NCBI GenBank assembly: GCA_020026335.1 | Contig: JAHHQO010000001.1 | Coordinates: 62,001 to 126,000, forward strand | Direction: 5' to 3' | Length of the DNA: 64,000 nt | Source of the DNA: Alistipes sp. | Lineage (GTDB): Bacteria; Bacteroidota; Bacteroidia; Bacteroidales; Rikenellaceae | Shown: piece by piece, positions 46,423-55,225 of the stretch | Layout: each line of letters begins with the position of its first letter | How positions within the stretch are numbered: the first letter of the stretch is position 1 | Notes under the pieces: generated by a model | What the model was told of the DNA's origin: nothing | The model's input: the letters and a program-made list of their open reading frames with translations, nothing else | The model's database searches: none | Made by a program: the position numbers and the translations under genes

Positions 46423-47304
46423 ATGCCAAAGTTTAACGATAGGGCAGAGATGCCCAAAAAACCAAGTTGGCTGAAAATCAGATTGCATCGCACCGAGGAG
46501 TATGCCGAGGTGCGACACATCGTCGAGCGTCACGGTCTGCACACCATTTGCAGCAGCGGCCACTGCCCCAATCAGGCGGAGTGCTGGAGCAAACGCACGG
46601 CGACATTCATGATTTTGGGCGACATCTGTACCCGCTGTTGCCGCTTCTGCGCCACACAGACGGGTAAACCCCTGCCCCCCGATGACGATGAACCGCGCAG
46701 GGTGGCAGAGAGTATTGCGCTCATGCATCTGAAATATGTAGTGGTGACCTCCGTCACCCGCGACGACCTCCCCGACGGCGGTGCCCACCACTGGGCGCGT
46801 ACCGTGGAGGCTATCCGCGAGCAGTGTCCCGGTGTGGTCATCGAGCTGCTCATTCCCGATATGGATGCCCGTCCCGATTTGCTGGACATCGTGTTGGCAT
46901 CGAAACCCGATGTGATAGGTCACAACATCGAAACTGTCGAAAGACTCACCCCCCAAGTGAGGTCGCGCGCCAAGTATCGTACAAGTCTTGCCACGCTGGA
47001 GTACCTCCACAGCCGCGGTGCCACCACCAAGAGCGGTATCATGGTCGGTCTGGGGGAGAGCGACGACGAGGTGTTGGCCACGCTCCACGACCTGCGTGAG
47101 GTCGGCGTGGGCATCGTCACCATCGGTCAGTACCTGCGTCCCACTCTGGAGCACTACCCCGTGGCGGAGTATGTCACCCCCGAGAAGTTCGACCGGTACC
47201 GTGAAAAGAGTTTGGAGATGGGCTTCGGCTATTGCGCCAGCGCACCCATGGTGCGTTCGTCATACCGTGCCGAGGAGGCCCTCGAAAAGATGAAAAACAT
47301 GTAG
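46423..47304 (+). CDS. lipA: Lipoyl synthase
   Basis: Radical SAM enzyme that inserts two sulfurs into protein-bound octanoyl groups. 293 residues. The auxiliary cluster cysteines are C43, C48 and C54 (CSSGHCPNQAEC) and the radical SAM CX3CX2C set is C69, C73 and C76. lipB follows after 2 nt, giving the classical lipoate synthesis pair in one transcript. Confidence 0.97.
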   Translation: MPKFNDRAEMPKKPSWLKIRLHRTEEYAEVRHIVERHGLHTICSSGHCPNQAECWSKRTATFMILGDICTRCCRFCATQTGKPLPPDDDEPRRVAESIALMHLKYVVVTSVTRDDLPDGGAHHWARTVEAIREQCPGVVIELLIPDMDARPDLLDIVLASKPDVIGHNIETVERLTPQVRSRAKYRTSLATLEYLHSRGATTKSGIMVGLGESDDEVLATLHDLREVGVGIVTIGQYLRPTLEHYPVAEYVTPEKFDRYREKSLEMGFGYCASAPMVRSSYRAEEALEKMKNM

Positions 47305-47306
47305 CC

Positions 47307-48002
47307 ATGAAAGCTCTCTGTCGCAATCTCGGTAAAATGGATTACAAGGAATGTTGGCAACTCCAACAGTCGCTCTTCGATGAGATGGTCGACAGAAAGC
47401 AGCATCATATTCCCGAAACCGAAGCACAGTCGCAGTGTGCCGGTACGTTCCTTTTGGTGGAACATCCGCCGGTCTACACGCTGGGCAAAAGCGGCAAGAT
47501 GACCAATATGCTCGTCTCGGAAGAGCGACTCAAAGGTCTGGGCGCTGCGTTCTATCACATCGACCGTGGAGGAGACATCACCTTCCACGGGTGGGGGCAA
47601 CTGGTGGGTTATCCCATTCTCGACCTCGAAAAACTGGGCATCGGACTCAAATCCTACATCAACAAACTCGAAGAGGCGGTCATCCGCACCATCGCCAGCT
47701 ATGGCATCGAAGGCACCCGCATCGAGGGAGCTTCGGGCGTGTGGATATGTTCCGAGGGCGAAACTCCGCGTAAGATTTGCGCAATAGGAGTGCGCTCGTC
47801 ACGTTATATTACCATGCACGGTTTTGCACTCAATGTGTCGACCGACCTGAGCTGGTTTCACAACATCAATCCTTGCGGATTTACCGACCGCGGGGTCACC
47901 TCCATCGAACAGGAAACCGGCCGACAGACAGATATGGAAGAGGTGAAAGAATTGGTAATGAATTATTTAAGTGAAGAATTAAATGTTAAAATATATAAAT
48001 AG
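47307..48002 (+). CDS. lipB: Octanoyltransferase
   Basis: Moves octanoate from acyl carrier protein to lipoyl domains, supplying the substrate of LipA. I chose the ATG at 47307 (231 residues); the longer open frame overlaps lipA. The catalytic pair is K156 (RKICAIGV) and C190 (NINPCGF). RGGDITFHGWGQLVGYP is the family's signature block. recJ starts 8 nt later in the same operon. Confidence 0.96.
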   Translation: MKALCRNLGKMDYKECWQLQQSLFDEMVDRKQHHIPETEAQSQCAGTFLLVEHPPVYTLGKSGKMTNMLVSEERLKGLGAAFYHIDRGGDITFHGWGQLVGYPILDLEKLGIGLKSYINKLEEAVIRTIASYGIEGTRIEGASGVWICSEGETPRKICAIGVRSSRYITMHGFALNVSTDLSWFHNINPCGFTDRGVTSIEQETGRQTDMEEVKELVMNYLSEELNVKIYK

Positions 48003-48010
48003 TAAATCTT

Positions 48011-49777
48011 ATGCCCATAGAAAAACGATGGGTAGTCAAGCCGCAGGGAGATCCCCAAACGGTGGCACACCTCGCTACCGAATTGAAGATTCCTTCAGTC
48101 CTGGCTAACCTACTGGTTCAAAGAGGCATAGATACCGTAGAAAAGAGCAACAGGTTTTTTAATCCGAGCCTTGCCGACCTGCATGACCCGTTCCTGATGA
48201 AGGATATGGACATCGCGGTGGCACGTGTCGAGAAGGCCGTCAAAAACAATGAGAAAATCATGGTTTATGGCGACTACGATGTCGACGGCTGTACGGCCGT
48301 GGCTTTGGTGTATAAGTTCCTGAGGCTCATCGGGCATAAAAACCTGATGTTCTACATCCCCGACCGATATACCGAAGGTTATGGCATATCGGTGAAAGGT
48401 ATCGATTTGGCCGCCCACAAGGGGGTCGGATTGATTATTGCTTTGGATTGTGGTATCAAGGCAATGGAGAAGGTAGCCTATGCAAAGAGTAAAGGAGTGG
48501 ATTTTATAATCTGCGACCACCATCTGCCGGCGGATGTCATTCCGCAGGCAGTAGCTGTCCTCGACCCCAAGAGAGTCGATTGTTCTTACCCGTTCGACGA
48601 ATTGTCGGGCTGTGGTGTGGGTTTCAAACTGGTGCAGGCCTATGCCATGACGCACGGCATACCCCAGGAGCCTGTCCTCGATTTGCTCGACCTTTTGGTC
48701 GTGAGCATCGCTTCGGACATTGTGCCGCTGGTGGGTGAAAACCGCGTGCTGGCCTACTACGGACTCAAGATTTTGAACAGCAGACCCTGCAACGGACTGC
48801 TGTCCATCATCAAGATTTGTGGTCTGGACAAGCACAACATCACCATCGACGACATCGTCTTCAAGATTGGCCCGCGCATCAATGCCGCCGGCCGTATGCG
48901 TATGGACGAGAACGACGAGAACGCCTCGCCGTCGGGCGGTCATGCCGCCGTGGAGTTGCTCATCGAGGGTAACAAACAGCAGGCCGCCGAGTTCGGCAAT
49001 GTGATTGACGCCTACAACCAGGACCGCAAGTCGATAGACCGCACGGTGACGCAGGAGGCGCACGATTACATCGAGAGCAATCCCGAACTCAAGGCGCACA
49101 AGAGCACCGTGGTCTATAACCCCAAGTGGATGAAGGGTATCGTGGGTATCGTGGCATCACGACTCATCGAGACCTACTACCGTCCCACGGTGGTGCTGAC
49201 CATGAGCAACGGTTTTGTGACCGGTTCGGCGCGTTCGGTGCCGGGCTTCGACCTCTATCAGGCTGTGGAGTCGTGCTCCGACCTGCTGGAGAACTTCGGC
49301 GGTCACATGTACGCCGCGGGTCTGACCATGCGACCCGAGAATGTGGTGGAGTTCACACGACGCTTCAACGACTTTGTCGAGGAGCATATCGACCCCCAGA
49401 TGCTGGTGCCCGAGGTGGAAATCGACAGCGAGTTGTTGTTCTCCGATGTGACACCGCGTTTCCGCGAGCATCTCAACCGTTTCCAGCCTTTCGGCCCCGG
49501 AAATACGGCACCGGTGTTTATGACACGCGGTGTGAGCAACCACGGTGATGCGAAGCTGGTGGGTATGGAGCTGGAGCATCTGCGTATGAATCTCTTTCAG
49601 CGACAGAAGCCCAACACCAAGATTCAGGCCATCGCGTTCCAGCAGCCCACCCACTATGAGTGGGTACGTTCGGGACGACCTATCGATGTGTGCTATCAGA
49701 TTGTGGAGAACCACTACCGCGGTATGGTTTCGACACAGTTGCGTATCAAGGATATCAAGCCTGTCACGGGTCGATAA
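48011..49777 (+). CDS. recJ: Single-stranded-DNA-specific exonuclease RecJ
   Basis: 5'-3' ssDNA exonuclease of recombination and mismatch repair. 588 residues, typical. Metal-binding motifs include YGDYDVDG (D88, D90 and D92 region), CDHH (D169, H170, H171), GPRINAAGRM and FGGHMYAAG of the DHHA1 domain. The C-terminal OB-fold region follows. It is the last gene of lipA-lipB-recJ and is closed by a strong terminator. Confidence 0.96.
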   Translation: MPIEKRWVVKPQGDPQTVAHLATELKIPSVLANLLVQRGIDTVEKSNRFFNPSLADLHDPFLMKDMDIAVARVEKAVKNNEKIMVYGDYDVDGCTAVALVYKFLRLIGHKNLMFYIPDRYTEGYGISVKGIDLAAHKGVGLIIALDCGIKAMEKVAYAKSKGVDFIICDHHLPADVIPQAVAVLDPKRVDCSYPFDELSGCGVGFKLVQAYAMTHGIPQEPVLDLLDLLVVSIASDIVPLVGENRVLAYYGLKILNSRPCNGLLSIIKICGLDKHNITIDDIVFKIGPRINAAGRMRMDENDENASPSGGHAAVELLIEGNKQQAAEFGNVIDAYNQDRKSIDRTVTQEAHDYIESNPELKAHKSTVVYNPKWMKGIVGIVASRLIETYYRPTVVLTMSNGFVTGSARSVPGFDLYQAVESCSDLLENFGGHMYAAGLTMRPENVVEFTRRFNDFVEEHIDPQMLVPEVEIDSELLFSDVTPRFREHLNRFQPFGPGNTAPVFMTRGVSNHGDAKLVGMELEHLRMNLFQRQKPNTKIQAIAFQQPTHYEWVRSGRPIDVCYQIVENHYRGMVSTQLRIKDIKPVTGR

Positions 49778-49794
49778 TCCCCTTCCTACACACT

Positions 49795-49834
49795 AAACGG
49801 GAGTATTCCTTTTGGAATGCTCCCGTTTTTTTTT
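49795..49834 (+). terminator. lipAB-recJ terminator
   Basis: AAACGGGAGTATTCC (49795-49809) pairs with GGAATGCTCCCGTTT (49813-49827, one G-T pair) around TTTT and runs into a T tract. Confidence 0.93.
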
Positions 49835-49842
49835 GTGCGCGG

Positions 49843-49884
49843 GGGAGAGAGGGAGAGAGGGAGAGAGGGAGAGGGGGAGAGAGG
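49843..49884. repeat. GGGAGAGA octamer microsatellite
   Basis: About five tandem units of GGGAGAGA with one A-to-G change. Non-coding. Confidence 0.8.
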
Positions 49885-50500
49885 TTGGGGCGCGGTGCTG
49901 CGTGGGGCGTGAGAGAGGGTGCGGTTGGTGAAAAAAAGTGGGACGCGTGCGCGAGGAGGGGAAAAGAGGAAGGTGCGGTGTCCCCCTCGCACGGGAAAGG
50001 AGACACGTGGGGAGTAGTCTGTGTCGCAGTATTTCGGACAGCCGCGAGTAGAGTAGTGGCGTGTGGTATTTGGTGACGCGGGGTGAGTTGATGCGGAATT
50101 TCGGCGGTCACGAGTGGCGGTTGTGTACGGCGCGCTGGAGGGGTTGGCGGTGCGCCCTCGGAGGTGAAAAAGGAGGGCGGTGCGGTGTCCCTCGCGCGGG
50201 GGAAGAAGACACGTGCGGAGTAGTTGTGAGGTGACGCGACTTTGGCGACGTGAAATCGGGGGTGGCGCGCGCCTTTTGATGTCCGTAAATCGGCAGGAAC
50301 GATATTATACCTATTTTAATATAGCGAAATCCGAATGGGGAAGTCGCCATTTCCCTTTCCAAAGCGGAAAATTGGGGCGGGCGGTAGGAAAAATGGGTGC
50401 GCGTTGCGGAAAGGGGTCTGGCGCGCTGGTCGAATCGGGCGATAGTCAATAGAATGCCCTCCCCCCCCCAAAAAATATGGCGCAGACTTCCGTGGGGTAT

Positions 50501-50538
50501 AAAGAAACACCGTCCAAATCGGACGGTGTTTCTTTTTA
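50501..50538. terminator. Bidirectional terminator
   Basis: A perfect 15-bp stem, AAAGAAACACCGTCC/GGACGGTGTTTCTTT (50501-50515 with 50521-50535), is flanked by T on the plus-strand side and A-rich sequence on the other. recJ already ends 700 nt upstream, so this stem probably ends minus-strand transcripts coming from the nitroreductase gene through the tandem repeats. Confidence 0.75.
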
Positions 50539-50570
50539 TGGTTGGGTACGAGGGCGCAGTGGTCTTCTCG

Positions 50571-50994
50571 CAGTGGGGCAGGAGTATATATCCCTATCCC
50601 GTGCGACAGCGATTAGCAGTCGGGCTATCATCGCGTGTAGGCGATAAACTACCGTGTTGTTCCTCCTCGGAGTACAGCCTTGCGGTCATAAGAGAGGCTG
50701 TGCCTCGCGGTGGGGCAGAGCTTATATCCCTATCCCGCACGACCGCGATTAGCAGTTGCGCAACCATCACATACTGGCGATGAATTACCGTGTTGCCCTC
50801 CTCGGTGTACAGCCTTGCGGTCATAAGGGGGGCTGTGCCCCAGCGTGCAATCACCTTGCGGTGGGGCAGAGCTTATATCCCTATCCCGCACGACCGCGAT
50901 TAGCAGTCGGGCTACTGATACGCGTTGGCGATGAATTACCGTGTTGCGTTCCTCGGTGCACAACCTCGCGGTCATAAGAGGGACTGTGTCCCCC
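50571..50994. repeat. Three tandem copies of an element of about 140 nt
   Basis: Units begin at 50571, 50708 and 50859 (spacing 137 and 151). Shared blocks in order are GTGGGGCAG, TATATCCCTATCCC, CGATTAGCAGT, GGCGAT..A..TACCGTGTTG, TCCTCGG and GCGGTCATAAG. Copies 2 and 3 are most alike. Complementary blocks, for example GCGGT with ACCGC, suggest RNA structure. Stop codons break every frame between units. The family is not recognised. Confidence 0.85.
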
Positions 50995-50997
50995 CCC

Positions 50998-51543
50998 TTA
51001 TGCTCCTTGAGTGGGTTCGACGATGGTCACTACCTCGTTGGGGTCGAGGGGTGGCAGGGCGGCGGGGTGGAAGTCGGAGTAGCCGATGGCGATGGCGCAG
51101 AGGGGCTGACAGGTGTCGGGTATGGGCAGGAAGGTGCGCAGGAAGTCGGTCGCCTGCTCACCCTCGGGCGCGCTCTTCAGACGCGGACGGCCGTCAATCT
51201 GCACCCAGCACGATTGCAGACCGGCATCGATGCACGAGAGCTGAAGCAGGGTCGCCGAGATGGCGGCATTCACACTCCACATGTCGCTCTTCGAGGTGTC
51301 GCCCATGACGATGATCGCGAGGGGTGCACCCTTCAGGAAGCCGGAGCCGTAGTCGCGCATCTCCGCCAGGCGGTGCACCTGCTCCTCGTCCTTGATGACG
51401 AGCAGACGTGTCGAACGGCAATTGCGTGACGAGGGGGCTGTCAGAGTGTTGCGTATCAGACGGTCGATGACCTCCTGCGGTACGGGTCGGGGGGCGAATT
51501 TGCGCACACTGCGGCGCGAATCTATAACGTGTTGAAATTCCAT
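50998..51543 (-). CDS. Nitroreductase-family protein
   Basis: FMN-dependent oxidoreductase fold. I chose the ATG at 51541-51543 (181 residues, starting MEFQHVIDSRRSVRKF). An upstream ATG in frame adds 11 residues that would cover the promoter side. SRRSVRKF is the FMN phosphate-binding motif, TAPSSRNCRS the second FMN block and GLQSCWVQ the third. The substrate is unknown; members reduce quinones, nitro-compounds or flavins. The stop lies 3 nt from the tandem-repeat array, which may form its 3' untranslated region. Confidence 0.9.
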   Translation of the reverse strand: MEFQHVIDSRRSVRKFAPRPVPQEVIDRLIRNTLTAPSSRNCRSTRLLVIKDEEQVHRLAEMRDYGSGFLKGAPLAIIVMGDTSKSDMWSVNAAISATLLQLSCIDAGLQSCWVQIDGRPRLKSAPEGEQATDFLRTFLPIPDTCQPLCAIAIGYSDFHPAALPPLDPNEVVTIVEPTQGA

Positions 51544-52251
51544 ATTTTGAGCTGTTTTTAGGTCTGTATAATGCAAAAATAATGATTTTTCTCAAGGTTT
51601 TGGGCTTTGTAACCTCTTATTTTTCGATAAAATACGCTGTTGGACTATTAAGCTATAAGAGAATGCCAACTTATAATTTATAACCTATTTGTGCTTAATA
51701 ACTAACAGATTGTAATAAATCTCGAAAATCTCGCGAATTTGAAAACATAATGCATTGAAAAACAATCGTTTCTGTGTCTAACATTCCGTACCAAACAGAA
51801 AACTTCCGAAAAATCAACACTTAAAAATCGTTATCCGCGAGGAGAAAAATGAGAAAAAAATAAAAAAAATTTATTTATTTAAAATTTTTATATTGCTTCT
51901 GCTTTCATTTGTGAAGTTTTGAAACGATTTCATTATTTAATTATTTTACTAAATTATTTTCCCCGAAATAATAAATCTGCGATGCTAAAAATCTTTAAAA
52001 ATTAATTTCTATTTTATGTATGCAAATTGATACCCGTTATTTAAAAATGTCTCCCGCCATCAGAAAAACCGCCCGTTTTATGATTTTATAATAATTTAAT
52101 ATGCTGTAAAACAATGTATTACCTCTCTAAAATCGCCCCGATTTTTCGCTTCGGATTGCAATCTGTCAGAGTCGCACGATGCGCTATATAATAGGTGTAT
52201 TTTGGTTTTTAGATAGAAAAGTCCGACCTTTGCGATGATAAGATAAGGTAA
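51544..52251. other. AT-rich spacer upstream of the Sus-like operon
   Basis: 708 nt without a gene. It holds a -7 box for the nitroreductase gene (minus strand, TATTTTTG, 51574-51581). Near susC, GACCTTTG (about 52230) resembles a -7 box, with TTTTGG about 22 nt upstream. The middle is very A/T-rich. No regulator gene (ECF sigma/anti-sigma or hybrid two-component) is present next to the operon. Confidence 0.6.
51574..51581 (-). promoter_or_regulatory. Nitroreductase promoter -7 box
   Basis: On the minus strand TATTTTTG matches TANNTTTG, 30 nt upstream of the chosen ATG. Confidence 0.5.
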
Positions 52252-55209
52252 ATGTATATGAAAAATTTAAACTTTTCACTCCGCACTCTTATTCTCTTGC
52301 TTACATTTCTTCCGTTTTCGCTCTTCGCGCAGAACGGAGCAGATCGAGTAACCGTAAGTGGTAAGATTGTAGCCGGCGACACGGGCGAAGAGCTCATCGG
52401 CGTAAATATCATCACTGCGGCCAATGAGGGTGTCTCTTCGGACATCGATGGCAATTACACCATCACCGTGACACCCGGAACCACTCTGACTTATCAGTAT
52501 GTGGGCTACAAGAAGGTGGAGTTTGTCGCGCCTCACGGTGAGGCGCAGGTTCACCACGACGTGACGTTGGAGAGTGAATCGCAATCGCTTGACGAAGTTG
52601 TGGTTGTGGCCTATGGTGTCCGCAAGAAGGGCACGGTGACCGGTTCGGTCTCGCAGGTCAAAGCCAAAGAGATTAACGCGGTGCCTGCCGCAAGTTTCGA
52701 CCAGGCGCTCCAGGGTCGTACTCCCGGTATGAGTGTCATGTCGAATTCGGGTGAGCCGAGTGCGCCCGCCCAGTTCCAGGTGCGAGGTATCAACTCTATC
52801 AATTCGGGTACCGAACCTCTGTTTATCCTCGACGGTGTGCCCATCTCGAGCAGTGACTTCTCGGCCATCAATCCTTCCGACATCGAGAACATCTCGTTGC
52901 TCAAAGATGCATCGTCAACCTCTATTTACGGTGCGCGCGCCGCCAACGGCGTGGTGGTGGTGACCTCCAAACGCGGTCAGGTCGACACCCGTGCAAAAGT
53001 GACTTATCGTATGCAGCTCGGTTTCTCGAAACTGGCCTATGGCAGCTGGGACATCATGAATACCCCCGAACGTATCGCTTACGAGAAGGAGGTAGGTCTC
53101 GATGCCGGCAAGAACTACGAGGAGCTGGCCAAAATCAATATCGACTGGCGTGATGTGGTCTTCACCGACAATGCCCCCTTGCGTAACTACGAGGTGTCGG
53201 TGAGCGGTGCTTCGCCTGTTGTCAATTACTATGTGTCGGGTGGCTACTTCCGTCAGAAGGGTATCGCCATCTCGTCGGATTTCGAACGCTACAACCTGCG
53301 TGCCAACCTTGAGGCCAAGGCCAATTCGTGGCTCAAGATTGGAACGAACACCATGTTGTCCTACGAGGAGATTGCCGAGGCAGACGAGGGTTCCTACACC
53401 ACCGTCACTCCCATCTCCGCATCGCGTTTCATGTTGCCCTACGTCAGCCCCTACAAGCCCGACGGCTCGCTGGCTTCGGTCAATGACGGTTCGTGGCTGG
53501 CTCCCGGCGAGAACCCCGTGGAGTGGGCGTTGAACAACCCCCTCACCCGCGAGCGTTTCAAGGTCATCTCGTCGACCTTCGCCGAAATCAAGCCCGTGGA
53601 GGGTCTGACCCTGCGTTCGACCTTCGGTGTCAATTTCGAGTACAAGCCCAGCTTCACCCGTTCGACCCCCAGCTACCTGCCCAACAACGGCAGCGGTACG
53701 GTGGGTCGCGGTGCTTCGCACGCTTTCAACTACACGAGCACCAACACCATCAACTATATGTTCGACATCAATGGCGAACATTCGTTCAACTTCCTTCTGG
53801 GACACGAGTTTGTCAATAACGAGGCAATGGGCTTCAGCGTGACCACCATCGGTCAGAGCAACGACAAACTCCAGACCCTCTCGACAGGTACTACCGCTTC
53901 GGGCTGGAGCGACATGACCACGGCAAGTGCCGACCTGTCGTTCTTCGTGCGCGGCGAGTACAACTACCTCCACCGCTACTTCCTCGAGTTCTCGGCACGC
54001 CGTGAGGCCTCCTCGCGTTTCGGCCGCGACAGCCGTTGGGGTAACTTCTGGTCGGTGGGCGGTATGTGGAACATCCGCAACGAGAAGTTCATGCAGAATG
54101 CCGCAGAGTGGCTCACCAACGCACAGCTCTCGGCCTCGACGGGTACAACGGGTAACTCGTCGATTCCCGACTACGAGCACCTCGCGCTGGTAAATGGCGG
54201 TCCCATCTACAACCACATGGGCGGTATCGTCATCACCTCGCGCGGTAACGAGAACCTCACCTGGGAGGAGACTTGGGCCACCAACGTAGCCCTGAAGCTC
54301 GGTTTCTGGAACCGCGTGGATTTGGGCATCGAGTTCTACAACAAGAAGACCACCGATATGCTGATGGCCGTTCCCACCTCGTTCACCACCGGTTTCGGTT
54401 CGAAGTGGGAGAACGTGGGTACGATGTTGAACCGCGGTGTGGAGTTGAGCCTTTCGGGTGATGTTATCCGCACCAAGGACTTCACGTGGAACCTGTTTGC
54501 CAACGCTTCGTACAACCACAACCGCATCGAGGAGCTGTTCAACGGCAACGACCGATTCGAGATTTCGGGTACGGGTATCATGCTGGAGGTCGGCCACGAG
54601 TTCGGCGAGTTCTACATCAACCGTTATGCAGGTGTCAATCCCGCCAACGGTGAGTCGCTGTGGTACACCAAGGAGGGCGAGCTGACCAACGAAATCAACG
54701 ACTCGGACAAGGTGATGATTGGCAAGAGCTGGTCGGCACCCTGGCAGGGCGGTTTCGGTACATCGTTCTCGTGGAAGGGTATTTCGGTGAGCGCGCTCTT
54801 TAGCTGGGTGGCTGACCGCTGGATGCTCAACAACGACCGTTGGTTCGACGAGTCGAACGGTACGTTCCAGTCCTACAACCAGTCGAAGCGTCTGTTGTAT
54901 GACCGCTGGAAGAAGCCCGGCGACGTGACCGACATCCCCAAGCACGGCGAACCCATCTACATGGACTCGCGTATGTTGGAGGACGCTTCGTTCCTGCGAT
55001 TCAAGAACCTGACCATCAGCTACTCGCTACCCGAGGCACTGTTGCGCAAGACCCGTTTCTTCGAGGCGGCACGCATCTACTTCCAGGGTCAGAACCTCTG
55101 TACATGGACCAAGTTCTCGGGCATGGACCCCGAGGGTACGGGCAACATCTACAAGGCGCAGTATCCCATGTCGCGTCAGTTCACATTCGGTGTAGAAATC
55201 ACCTTCTAA
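52252..55209 (+). CDS. SusC/RagA-family TonB-dependent outer-membrane transporter
   Basis: Forms the outer-membrane barrel that imports ligand captured by the SusD-like partner, driven by TonB. 985 residues; the start could be the second ATG at 52258. A signal peptide (to about residue 27) precedes a carboxypeptidase-like regulatory beta domain (about 34-105, VTVSGKIVAGDTGEELIGVN). The TonB-box region follows (SLDEVVVVAYG), then the plug domain (about 113-230, with FILDGVPI and SIYGARAANGVVVVTSKRG) and a 22-strand barrel ending in FGVEITF. It has no N-terminal STN domain, so it is not the type coupled to an anti-sigma factor. It opens an operon of at least seven genes. Confidence 0.96.
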   Translation: MYMKNLNFSLRTLILLLTFLPFSLFAQNGADRVTVSGKIVAGDTGEELIGVNIITAANEGVSSDIDGNYTITVTPGTTLTYQYVGYKKVEFVAPHGEAQVHHDVTLESESQSLDEVVVVAYGVRKKGTVTGSVSQVKAKEINAVPAASFDQALQGRTPGMSVMSNSGEPSAPAQFQVRGINSINSGTEPLFILDGVPISSSDFSAINPSDIENISLLKDASSTSIYGARAANGVVVVTSKRGQVDTRAKVTYRMQLGFSKLAYGSWDIMNTPERIAYEKEVGLDAGKNYEELAKINIDWRDVVFTDNAPLRNYEVSVSGASPVVNYYVSGGYFRQKGIAISSDFERYNLRANLEAKANSWLKIGTNTMLSYEEIAEADEGSYTTVTPISASRFMLPYVSPYKPDGSLASVNDGSWLAPGENPVEWALNNPLTRERFKVISSTFAEIKPVEGLTLRSTFGVNFEYKPSFTRSTPSYLPNNGSGTVGRGASHAFNYTSTNTINYMFDINGEHSFNFLLGHEFVNNEAMGFSVTTIGQSNDKLQTLSTGTTASGWSDMTTASADLSFFVRGEYNYLHRYFLEFSARREASSRFGRDSRWGNFWSVGGMWNIRNEKFMQNAAEWLTNAQLSASTGTTGNSSIPDYEHLALVNGGPIYNHMGGIVITSRGNENLTWEETWATNVALKLGFWNRVDLGIEFYNKKTTDMLMAVPTSFTTGFGSKWENVGTMLNRGVELSLSGDVIRTKDFTWNLFANASYNHNRIEELFNGNDRFEISGTGIMLEVGHEFGEFYINRYAGVNPANGESLWYTKEGELTNEINDSDKVMIGKSWSAPWQGGFGTSFSWKGISVSALFSWVADRWMLNNDRWFDESNGTFQSYNQSKRLLYDRWKKPGDVTDIPKHGEPIYMDSRMLEDASFLRFKNLTISYSLPEALLRKTRFFEAARIYFQGQNLCTWTKFSGMDPEGTGNIYKAQYPMSRQFTFGVEITF

Positions 55210-55225
55210 ATCAGACGACAGCATT

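Larger units (their letters stand above)
49778..50997. other. Repeat-rich spacer between recJ and the nitroreductase gene
   Basis: 1.2 kb without a credible gene. It contains the recJ terminator, a GGGAGAGA octamer run (49843-49884), a C run (about 50459-50469), a bidirectional terminator (50501-50537) and three tandem copies of an element of about 140 nt (50571-50994) that ends at the nitroreductase stop codon. Confidence 0.7.

Noticed and set aside
50571..50994. CRISPR array
   Set aside because: Units are about 140 nt with graded similarity and no unique spacers; no cas genes are in the window.
54477..54492. CACGTGGAAC inside the SusC-like gene as a fourth parS
   Set aside because: Only one half-site matches and it lies in codons for FTWNL; the left arm is not complementary.
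52915..54945. 676-residue minus-strand open frame opposite the SusC-like gene
   Set aside because: Antisense shadow caused by codon bias; the plus-strand protein is complete.
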